Source of the DNA: Pagrus major
Lineage: Eukaryota > Chordata > Actinopteri > Spariformes > Sparidae
Direction of reading: 5' to 3'
Assembly (NCBI RefSeq): GCF_040436345.1
Contig: NC_133238.1
Span: 12,292,126 to 12,356,125 of the forward strand
DNA: 64,000 nt
Shown here: positions 35,120 through 47,100 of the stretch, piece after piece
Position numbering within the stretch: position 1 is the stretch's first letter
Layout of the letters: each line of letters opens with the position of its first letter
Notes under the pieces: model-generated
Told to the model about the DNA's origin: nothing
The model's database searches: none
Seen by the model: the letters and a program-made list of their open reading frames with translations, nothing else
Position numbers and translations under genes: made by a program

Positions 35120-37603
35120 GGGATCTGACTCCATTGCAGTCTGTCTAGACAGACTGGACACAGTGGATGAGATATATGACTCGGTATAATGGAAATAGAT
35201 AAAGAAATAAAATTAGCTCGTACACACAATTTACTGCAACTTTCAATTATTATTCATTCAAATTGTAAACTTACATTCTTATCTTCTCTCAGCAGTCATT
35301 TCATGTAATCCGAGTTATCTCCTGGGATCAGGAAAAAGCCACAACACAATACAAAACCAGCCTGCAGGAGGTGCAACAGATTCCTGCTACTGTTTCTGAT
35401 TCATGCAGCCATTTTAAACAGGGATGGTGGTCTCTCCGGGAGCATCACAGGTCAGAGATACAGGCCTGTAGCCTGTATCTTTGCCATATGGAGGCTAGAG
35501 GAGCTTCAGCCTGAGGGTGCAGGGGGGCTCTCTGCTCTCTATCTCCTCATGAGGCCAAAGACATGGAGCTCCTGAGGTCAAAGGTGGAGAGGGAGCCAGT
35601 AACCACACACTGAAGCTGGAGAGCTGTGAAGAACGACTCTGGGGAAATACAGGATGATACAATATTGAAAAAATATCTACATACAGTGCGAGAATTGGCG
35701 ATCCTATGGACAAGAACAAACTTGTACTGTACAGAGATCAATAAAGTCCACATCGCTTCAGCAGAGTTGGTTTAACATCTTTATTTATGCTCTCACTCAC
35801 TCGCTCTCTCATTCTCGTGAAACAAATCACATTATAACAACAGATCTGAACTGATAGGTTTCTATACAGGTGACTTAAATTATTAAACAGAAAGTGTACA
35901 GCTATCACTACCAAATTTAAGGCAGAATTCCACACAGAAAGTGGTCAAAATATTTGATATTGATATAATTTTGACCCATATTAGTTTATCTCTAATCAAC
36001 TAAGAACCATCAAGTAGACAATGGGAAAAGAACATCTACAACAAAAACCTGCCTTCAACACTGACTTCGTATTATTAATATATTAGTAACATTTTACATG
36101 AATAAAATATACTATGTATTATACATTGTTAAGACTCTTTACTGTTTATTACATGTTGCCCTTCCCAGAAAAAGGGTTTTATTGCATCTCTAGAAGTAAC
36201 CATGATCCTGCTGCGGGACAGTCAAGTCTGCCTCACCAACATGCAGGTGTTTTCTTTAAAAACAATTAGCTTCTGATGCTAACACATTGAGGGTCATTTG
36301 GATAGGAGATCACATGTCCATGGATGACACTTACTGACAAGATGACAAAGAGTATGACGGTGGAAAACACGGAGCTTTCTGTACAATCACCCTTTAGTTC
36401 AGCATTTGAGTTTTTAAAAAGCCAAGGCCAAGTAGCTAAAGATACTGAGAGTACCCAAACTATGCCGCCATGCTAGCTTGAAAATGTAATTTTCCAGTAA
36501 GCTGCCCCAGAAATACTGTCCTCAAAGGAATAGTGTATTCTGGGAGTTGTGCTTATTCACTTTCTTGCTCAGAGTTAGATGAGAAGACTGATACCTCTTT
36601 TACATCTGTACGCTAAATATGAAGCTAGGCTATCGCTCGCTATCGGCCAAAAAACGTGTTGTTTTTGTTCACTTTTTATGCAGATTTTACAAACAGTGTT
36701 AATTAGTGAGCTTTAACCAGATTTTTTTTCATCTGGATACAGACAGGTTAGCCGTTTCCCCATTTTAAGTCGTTGTGCTAAGCTAAGCTAGCCGGCCACT
36801 GGCTTTAACTTCGGTAGCTTCATAGACATGAGAGTGGTATCAATCTGCTCGTCCAACTCTCAGCAAGAAAACAAATAAGTTTAATTCCCAGAGTGTCTAA
36901 CTATTCCTTTAACTCACTTGGGGAAACCCTTACTGGAGACATTTATGTGTGAAATTGCAATGGAGAACATGAGTGATATGAGTTGTCACTGTCACAAAAA
37001 CATTTAGATATACAGAATATATAAAATGTATATTTAATAATTCCAAAAAATGACTAGATTCGCTATAGAGCCAACTCATTGAGATACCAGTGAAATAGAT
37101 TTGTATTGGCAAATATCTACTCTATAGATTTTCTATTGTGAGGTGCGTCAAGTCAATAGCGGCATTTAAATGCTGCACACAAAGTCCACACGTTTGCAGT
37201 TTGCTGTGGCAGGTTTTTAAAAGGACAACTCGCAATTGTTGTTGTTGGAAAAATATAAAAACATACAAAATACAAATAAAGTAGATTTAAAAATTGTTTA
37301 AAATTTTCTAATTGGCCCATTGACACAGCATTTACTGTAAGTGTTATATAGTTCTGGCTTCCTTCTGTTGCTGGTATCACCAAACATAGATATACATAGA
37401 AAAAGAACACAAGTGTGTCTCGGTTCATCGTGTTAATACTGTTGCTAACAAATTTTTCTTTATTTTACACAACTCGCACACAGACTTACATGACAAAAAC
37501 ACAGTGTAGCACAGTACAAAGGTGGCTGAGTGTGGCACGGTAAAGTTTTTTTTTTTTTTTGATCTACTGATTGACAGCAAAGTGGCACCGCCAGTATGTG
37601 TCA
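35120..37603 (-). other. Probable slc4a10 3' UTR and gcg/slc4a10 spacer
   Basis: No ORF of note. Minus-strand AATAAA candidates are at 37459-37464 (about 140 bases after the slc4a10 stop) and 35780-35785 (about 1.8 kb after it). On the plus strand AATAAA also occurs near 35740. Which one is used cannot be told from sequence. Confidence 0.45.
36524..36910. mobile_element. MITE-like element with CTATTCCTTT ends
   Basis: The left end aaaggaatag is the inverse of the right end ctattccttt. The 387-bp interior contains gctaagctaagctagccggc and gatgagaagactgatacc, words shared with fragments at about 27720, 45640 and 52565. It may lie in the slc4a10 3' UTR. Confidence 0.6.
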
Positions 37604-40600
37604 TCACAAACTTGTCTCCCTGTCCAAGCTCTTCTCATGCCTCCGGCGCTTGTGTCGCTTTTCGCCGCCACTGGAACTACTGCAGGAAAAAAAAGAAAAA
37701 CTTAAACCAACAGAGAAAAAAGCAAATGTATTTAGATTCAGTATCAGTACAAATTCAAGCGCGGAGTGCAGATGCATTGCCAGCGTGCTGATAACAATCC
37801 AGATCACACAGCATGCAACTATGTCTCATAAATCTTTATAGCATTATGCCCCGACACTTCAATATCTTGTGACATTGAAATATACAGTCAGGCTACTTTT
37901 ACAACATGCAGAATAACATCATAAAACATGTCCTTGCGGTAACATGCACACCCAGGCCATGCCGTCTTGTCATTTCACCATGTATTACTGAATTATCTCT
38001 GTTTACCGAGTCGTCGAATCATCACTTGCAGCACAGGCCAGCACCGCTTTCATCATGCAACAATCAACAGTCACCAGCATTAAACACAGGACAAGACTCT
38101 CCATGCTAACAGGGTACTGGGAACTACTTACCTTTGGGATATCAGCTTCTGAGAGGTTAGGAAGGGGAGCTTTAGGGGTGGGGTGGAATGAGAGAGGCAG
38201 GCGGGAGACACTATGTTAGTCTACTCTGTGGGAAATCTGCGAGGGCAGGGCTGCTCTTAGATAAACCCCTTTTATCTAAACATACTAGCTGCTCGTTTTC
38301 CTGGAAAAATACAAAGTCAATGTTCCATAACTTTTCAATAACAAACATCTGCCACTACTTGCGTTGACACCCAAAACACAGTTTCTCCTTGAAATTAACA
38401 CTTTTTTTTTTGACCCTGCAGAAATACACAGGATTTGGATTCAGTAAGTGTCTATGCAGCATTTGGTATTCAAGCCCTCTGATGTATTAGAGATCTGGAA
38501 ATCAGAGTAATGTGGATAAGGAGGCTAACCTTTTAGCACTTGGTTCCTTCTTGGTGGTCTCAGCAGGGTTTACGCTCTTCCACACATTCCCGAAAGAGCC
38601 TTTGGACATCTCATCAGTGATGTTCACTGTGGCAGGGTCACACCTTCAGAAAAACAGACGACAGACGGATATAAAATATTTCAAATTTCCGGGTAAAGTT
38701 TTCTCCTAGGAAACATGAGTACTTAAGGATAAAGGGGAGGAGGAAGTAAGTAAGACTGATAACAGGAGCAGCTGCCTGTTTTTAAAGAAATTCAGCTTTT
38801 TAGAAAATCGGCATCATCACTTTCTTGCCAACAGCTGGTTAAAAAGACTGAATGACTTACTTGAAGTTTCCCTCCAGTGGCACCTGTACAATCCCTTCTT
38901 CCTCTGCAATAATACTGTGCTCCTCCTGAAGAAAGACACAACAAGAGAAAATCTATAAAACTGCATGACAGCACCTGTCCCGCTGCAGCGGTGAAATAAA
39001 AGTCGTCAGAGTCGGCCTACATTAAAGGCTATTACTGCACCTCTTGTTCTGCATCCTCCAGTTTCTTCTTCTTCCACTCTGGCATCAGGTCGTCCAGCCA
39101 GCTCAGTTCTCTCTTAGTGAACATGAAGTCTAGCAGCTTACGAATGAACACCAGGGCCAAGACCTAATGCAGCAGAAACAGACAAATATCAACCAATCAT
39201 ATGCATTAAACACACAAGTATATATGCATAGAGGCATACACTCTGGTTACCATCATGGGGAAGACGATGGCAGCCTTGGAGGTCTTGATGACCCAGAGCA
39301 GGATCAAGCAGCTGAGCTGGACGATGGTGAAGAGGTGCACCTTCCTCAGCGGGACGTGACGAAGGTAGATGAAGTCCGGCTGATGTTTGGCCGGCATGCT
39401 GAACAGCCTCAGACGGTCAAAGAACTGCATAGATACAAACAGATAATCCATTTGTCATCTTGCATCTTTTTCTCAATTAGTTCTTCTCATCAAGCACCAG
39501 CAGGCAGAACCTGAGCTCACCTGAATGCCTCTGAGTGAGGACGCTCCCATGTACAAGAAGACTCCGTACAGCACAGGCATGGGGATGAACTGGAGACAGA
39601 CAGATGAATAATTAGGATCAGTGGCCATATTACAGGAACTCGTCTGGAATTCTATTTTATCTCATTTAAGGATGATATTAAGGATTTCTGGTGAACATTT
39701 TTTTTATTGTTTATCCCCTGACCTTTAGCATAGAGGTCATGAAGACAGAGCATCCCATCAGGGTGAAGATCATGAGGCCGGTGAAGCGCTGCTCTCGGAT
39801 GCCCAGGAACTTGGGCTGCTCTCCGGGGGCCGAACACTCTGACTCCAGCTTCAGGCTGTTGACGTGGGAGATGGAGAGCACGGTGGCTGCAACGAACCAC
39901 GGCAGGCCCATCACCGAGCACACGCCCAGCATCACCCCCACCACAAACAGGTCCAGGTGGTAGCCGCAGCCTTTCTGGAGATTGAGAAGAAGATGGCAGA
40001 TGCACATTATTTCATGAACGCATTTGGGGCAGGTGGTTGTTTTTATGTCTTATTTCAAATGCCAGTTTTGAAAATACCTTCAGTTTGTGCTCCTTCCTGT
40101 TTATAATGACAGCTGTGATCTGTTGGTCCATGAAGATGAGGATGGTGCAGAGCAGAGCAGGGATGAAGGTGATGATGGTGGTCCACCAGGGGTTAGGACC
40201 CACAGGGTTTATAAGCCAACCACGATCGTCCCTAGTTGGCTGGGAAGAGCAAGAGAAAGGTAGAAAGAGAAAATAATCTGATAAGAAGAATCTAATAATA
40301 TTGGATTTTTAATTTGTTTTCATTTAGCTTACTTAGGATTTTTATTTACTGTCTATGACCTGATATGAGCTCATCTTCAAACACTTAATTGGGCGACAAG
40401 AAAGAGACTTCAAGTCCTTTTTTCTACTATTGATGGAACAAAATTATAAAAGATCTCCTATAACTCATGTTTCACTTCTATTATCTAGTTTTCTGCAGGA
40501 GTATAATCAAACGTGTGCAAACAAAACTAAAAAATAACAAAAAAACGTAACCAGCAAATTTCATTAATGTTATTAAGAATAAACATCACAGTTGGGTGGC

Positions 40601-43600
40601 ATCAAATCTAAACAATGTTATTAATGTCCATACATTTCCATCGGCCATTTTTCATTTAAAGATCTATAATGGAGGCTTTCATGTGGACTTACTTTGAACT
40701 TGTTGGGGACCTGTAATTTAGGTGAGGGGATCCCCAAGGCATAATCTACAAAGACCATAGTGAGGATGGTGATGAAGACGGCAAAGTCACTGATGATGGC
40801 CCGCACCTGAAGAGAACAAAGAGATAAACATTCTTCAGACAGTCCGCTTCTATAGGGGCTGGATCAAAACACAAACTCAAGGCACAAGTCAGACACAATA
40901 TATGCACACTGTACTGATGGGCTCCAGTTTAAAATGATAAGAGATTTAATGGGAATATATGTAATCGAGTTAACTGCCCAAAAGTCTCTCAAATCAAACT
41001 CACGTGCAGATATTTTGTCTGACTTTGAGATATCAGTGGCCTGACTACGGTGTAGCATTCATCACCACAAGGTGGCGCCGGTACACTATAGATTATTGTG
41101 TCAGCATCACGCCACATATTACGCTCATGAGTGTCATCTCAATGATAAATCATAGAAATTGCGCACATAGACAGGCCTCACAGACTGCAGGATATTTGCT
41201 GTGTTGTAAAACAACCAATAGATGGCAGCATAATCTCAAATGACACAGAGGCAAAGTTATGTCATGGAAACCAATTTAAGTGCAATTTCAGTCCCATGGC
41301 AAAATAAAAAGTAAATGGAGGACTGTAAAAACCAATGAGGCTTTAATTCACTTGATGACAGTGTTAAACAGGAACATTATTTCCTAATATAAAGACGTGT
41401 TTGTGTGTTATTCAGGGATGATTAAAGTGTGGGTACACCTGCCTTGGTGGGGAAGTAGCGGCTCGTCTTGAACTCCTTGAGGAAGGCGGACATGAAGACG
41501 GTGGAGAAGAAGAGGACCACGCACCAGAAGAGGACGTCGGGGATGTAGGGGCCGTGAGGGCCACAGGCGGTGCCCACGAAATCTCCGTGGAACATCTCGC
41601 ACTCCTACTGGCACCAGAGGACACAGTGATGATGATGATGATGATGATGATGATGAGGATGGGGATGTGATGAGGCCAATAAAAATGATTAGAGTGGCAG
41701 TGGCGGTAATGGCGATGATGGATGTCGGCAGTGAATTAGTGAAGTCTGAATACCAACAATGTAGCACACTCATTATCGATTTCTTCAGCACTCTATGCTT
41801 TAAATATCTATGTAGTGCATGATTCACCCATTTGAAAACAATCCCTGCCTCCCAGACTAGTTTCTGCTATACGTCTAACAAGCACGTGTAGGAGTGACGC
41901 AGCATGTAGTCACTGGCACGACTGATTTGTGTCTGGAAGTGAGAGAATCCACTCATTACACCACGTCCACATGCTCATTCTGCACGACTAAATCCTGTGA
42001 AATCCTGCCCACACGTTCTTAATCCCTGCCTAGACTTATGACGCTTCTTGATAAAGCAAAGTGTGGGCAAAGTGAGACACAAGACGTTGCCAAAGACTGT
42101 GAGAAATAACCCCAACTTTCAAGGGTAATTTGTTTGTGGGTTAAATTTGAAGGCTGTGTGCTATTTCTGTCTCCTCTTCTCTCCACCACACACACTTTGA
42201 CTGCTATTACTTAACAGCTTACAGATCCAGATCTTCTGCGGGGTGTTTATCCATCATTAGAAGTCTGCTTGCACCCAAGAAAAGTCTGTTTCATCTCTAG
42301 GATCTCTAGGCCACTGAAAACACTTATTTCCAACAAGCTATTTTTGCTATAATTTTCTCCACATGTCAAGGGATCCTTACCTTGACCTCCAGCATGGTCC
42401 AGTTGACTTGGGAGGGCGTGATGTTTCTGTCCTCCCAGAGCTGCAGGGTCTCATTGCTGGGGTCCCTGGGCTCCGTGCACGCACACCTACAGAGGATAAT
42501 TTTATTTAGTGTACTGAGAGCAAGTTGACGCTACTAATAAAGAGTAAAAATAAACATATTAATAATGACACTTTTGGAAGAGTAAGAAACACAGACCAAA
42601 AGAAAAGAGGGTAGCTTACAAATATTTGCAAGCAATTTGCCCGTCAGTAATTAAAGGGGCAGTTTGTACGAATTTCTAGTCGAAAAAGTTGCGGTAGTGG
42701 TCTAAATACCTTCTCACTGATAATAGGTCATTTTTTTAGCTTAATTGTCCAAAATTCACTGTTTTAATTTAAAAATCAAGAAAATAATGAACATATTAAA
42801 GGTGCAATATGTAAAAATTGGCCACCGGGCTAATTCATCGTCAAAACAAAGCATATCACTGGAGTAACATTAATTGCTACTTGCTGCTAACTATCGCTGC
42901 CGTTGGCTAGTTAGCTCAGTCAGCCGTGCAGCTAGTGGTCAGCGAGGGAGTGTTGGTGCTTACTACACTTGTACAGGCTGGGGTGAGCTGGTTAGCATGC
43001 TAACTTCAGTAAATAACATAACATAAAATGCATCTAAAACTCTTGCATATTGCACCTTTAATAAAAAATGAAAATAATCTTCAGTTGCAGCCTTACAGTA
43101 CACACCACATGTTCAACCATCAACATGATATGAGTTTTTCTGCTGGCATTTTACAAAACTAAATGTCAGCATCCCCCGCTGTCCACCACACCAGAATAGA
43201 AAACCACAGAAGGAGCTCTTGGCTTCACACAGCTACTCGCCAGCTTAATGCATGATGCTCCTGACACACACTCAACATGGGATTATTCACTGTAAAACAA
43301 AACCCATTCCAGCAAAACTGGACAGGATGTCTACTGTACCACTGCACCATCTGTCCGTTTGATGACGCAGCAAAACATTCGAGCACGTGTGTGCAAATGT
43401 GCTAAATTGGGTTTACTGTGCATGCAACATGGACTGCAACAACAATGACAACATCATTAATGTTGTGTACATAGCTTCTAAGCTGGAGATACTGAAAACA
43501 TATCATTTCAAATGAAATTATTCCTTTTTCAATGATTCACTGTTTAAATATATTTTAACTGTTTTGAGACTTTTTTTTAAATAACATTGTCCACTTGATT

Positions 43601-44087
43601 AAAATCAAACACAACAGATTTGGCTGAGTTATGACTCCAAGAAGCAAATTCTGATGCAAATTGCAGATCATGTCTCTCTATTTCATGCCACAAAATAGTG
43701 GGAAAATGCCAAAATGCATCTTCAAATTGCTTGTGACACTTGCTTTTATTCAGCATTACGAAACAAATATCATTATTAAACAAAAAAACAATGACAGGCA
43801 GCACTTAGGGATTTCAAAAAGGCTCTTACCAGTACTGTGTGAGTTTCTGAAGGTCGTTGTTCTTATTGATGGGGTAGTGATGCCCCAGGTGGAGCAGCTT
43901 CTCCAGAGCCTCGTAGATGAAAATGATGCAGATCAGCGCTGCGAAAGCTTCCTCAGTGAAGCGTGTGATGTAACAGACAAGCGAGCTGGCATCCGTGGCC
44001 ACCAGCAGTAGACAGAAGAAGGCCGTCCACAGGCCAATGCAGGCCCTCAGGGAGAGGTAGGAGAGGCCATACTCCCTGAGAGAGTCA

Positions 44088-44131
<44 letters not shown>

Positions 44132-47100
44132 GAGTGAAGGAATAAACAATTAGATAAGGCATCCCTACTCAAGCAGAAAGCACAACATCAACACTGAACA
44201 CAAAAAACAGATTTGTACAAAAAAACAAAACAGGAAAAAAGAAGATAACCTACTTGCAGAACTTGAAGAGGATCTTCTCAAAGACGAGAACTGGCCCCGT
44301 GCTGCCCAGGATGGTGAGGGGCTGACCGGCAAAAACGGAGTAGGCTATCCCAGTCATGGAAGCCCCGAACAGGGACTCAATAGCACTCTGTATTAATAAG
44401 GGAATGATGCTCTGATTCAACTTGTCACTTCACTCATTCAAACACATGTTACTTGTGACAGTGAAGTTAATTTCAACCAAAACTTTATATTTTATTAATT
44501 TCCTTCATCAATATTAAGGTTCACCTCTTCATTCAATTTTAACAAGACTAGGAGTCTACTAAGAGTCTTGCAGCTCTGTGAGAGTGTGCTTAAACAGAGC
44601 AGTGCATAAAGCTAAATGGTAATGCTAGCATGGCAAGATGCGCACAATGATAATGCTAACATTCTGACGTTTAGCAGGTTTAGAGAGCCAAAGTGAAATC
44701 TAAACTTCAGGGTTTAATTGCAGATGTAAGAAAACCTCATTCAAAATCCCATTTACATTTCATGTTATTTAATTCATTTCATTCATTTTTCTAGATATCA
44801 GTCAAAAAAAGCTTGGATAGAAACACAGCACAAGCTTACAGAACAATATTTAATAAAAGTCACTTTCATGGTAAGTGGAGCAACATTAGAAATTCAAGGC
44901 AGTGTTCCCTTTACTCAGCAACTAGTTTCAAGGTGCCTTTGAGCAAGAAGTATCAACAGTTTAACACAGGGTGCTGTTGAAAAAGAGCTTCTGTTCTGAG
45001 TCATGTGTTACCCAGACACTGACCCTATATGTAGATTTAAAAAAAAGAAGAGTCAGATATTCCCTCAGGAGGTGGTGGAGACCAAAAACAGAGCTAAAAG
45101 AGAGTGAATATTGGCCAAAACATGACTCTGAATGAATGCTAATGTTGCTCTGTAACTACTCGGTTGCTAACAAATTCAACATGTCAACTGAAAAGGTTAA
45201 AAAAGAGCAGTTACGGCAGGTTCAAGACAAGACCTTTAGGTGTGATCATAGTCTCTTGGGAGTAAAGATGTTGCTTCTTACCACACGTCCCTCTGTGGCC
45301 TCGCCCAGGAGTCCTCCAAAGGTGATGACAGGTGACATGCAGGCGCAGTAGAGGAAGAGGAAGGAGGCCAGACACTGAAGGCTGAGGGCATCCGTGAAGT
45401 CAGAAAGGTAGTGAGGAGCCTTTCGCTTGATGTCCAGGAGGAGCCCGCCAAATATCCTGTGGTGAAACAGGGGTTTAATGAAAGAATTACAAATTGTTCC
45501 TTGCGTATATATATATCTTTTCATCTTGTTTATTAAAATCCATAAAAAAGAGGAGACTTCAGTTTTTGTAAGCATTAAACAGAAAATATACTGCCTGGTG
45601 CTTATTGAGATTTAGAGGAGCTGGTAGGTAGATTTGTTATCTTTGGACAAGACCAGGCTAGCTGTTTCCCCCAACGTTCAGTCTTTAAATATGATGCTAT
45701 AGCCAAGCGAAGCTAATGGCCTCCTGGCTCCAGCTTCATATTTATCATACAGACATGAAAGTGGTATCAATCTTTTCATTTAAGAAAGGGCAAGAAAGTG
45801 AATATGCTGATTTCCCAAAATGTTGAGTTATTCCTTGAAGTACTTCTCTCCACTGCTTAAAAAAGTGTTTGAGCTTAGCAAAGACGTATTGAACGTTCCA
45901 GCCCATTTATTTTCTGTGTTTTTACAGTGTTACTCAGGCGAACGACAAGAAAAAAATAGAGGAAAAGAACAAAGTGCCACCACGCTGAGCCCACTTCTGT
46001 GACGTGAGTGTTTAAATCCATGTAAAAGCTGTGTGTGTGTACATTAGTCGACTCATGCATCTATATTTGAGCGAGCAGACTCTCCTGCTGCAGCGAGCCG
46101 GGACCTAGCTGGAGGTGGTTGCTATGGCAACGGTGGGCGGGACGTTACGCTTATTTCAGTCGGAGCAGTAGGCAGCGATGCCATGTCCCGGGAGGTGGTG
46201 GTGGAGCGAGAGGGAGGGAGGGAGGGAGGGAGGGAATCGGTTTGATAGCTGAGACTGGGCTTCTGGCCAATCTTAGCTGGGATAAGAGCCGCAGCATACC
46301 GCAGCTCAGCAGCAGCACGTCACTCACCCTGCTGCTACTAAACCACCGAGATCTACACTTCATACCTATACACACATCAGGAATACTCTGGTTGTCATTG
46401 GGTGATTTCTAAGTGATGACAACATGATGCTTTTACATCTTTAATCCCTTCTTTAAGATCTCAATATGTGCCTCATTGTGAAATCATGCTATCTAAAAGC
46501 CACATTGCTTGTAAACTCCACACATTTTTGCCCTTTTTTAGTCACATTTTGATGCTAAAAAATGTTGCTTTCAGAATGTGTTGATATTTTTAAACATACC
46601 CTTTTATATATTGTACTGTGTTACGCATATACTACTGAACCTGCCCAGTGATTGGCACAAAAACAAGTTGGTCAGCACAGGAATCACTAGATACCGTTAA
46701 AAATAAACAGTTTGAGGAATAGGCTGGAAGGGAGGTCTTTTTAAAACAAAATGAAGGGTTAACCGACAATTTAAAAATGCCAACAGTCTAATGAGGCTGT
46801 AGTAATATAGAGCCTCATTAGGTCTCTCCTGTTGCGAACCAAGTAATTACTGTTTATTCAGCAATGAGAAATGATAGAAATTCAATTTCACAGCACAAAA
46901 AAAGTGCCTTGATATTAGCACCGGGGCATGATTATTATAATGAGGAGAGCGAGAGTGAAGTGACTGAAAATAAACAACACACCATGATATTATGTGTTTT
47001 GATTAATGAATGCAGTGTTGGAGGAAGCACTTCTTCACTTCAGTAAAAACAAAAAAGAAACAATCCATCAATGAGTTGTCTAAGTACAATTTATGTAAAT

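Noticed and set aside
41408-41827. 139-aa minus-strand frame
   Set aside because: The Ser run comes from the (GAT)n repeat, and the rest is slc4a10 exon 41443-41604 read in another frame.
43826-44149. 107-aa minus-strand frame taken as an independent gene
   Set aside because: It is slc4a10 exon 43830-44075 extended through the acceptor into the microsatellite.
46119-46412. 97-aa plus-strand frame in the CpG-rich island
   Set aside because: It runs through a GGGA repeat with Gly/Arg low complexity and has no recognisable domain.
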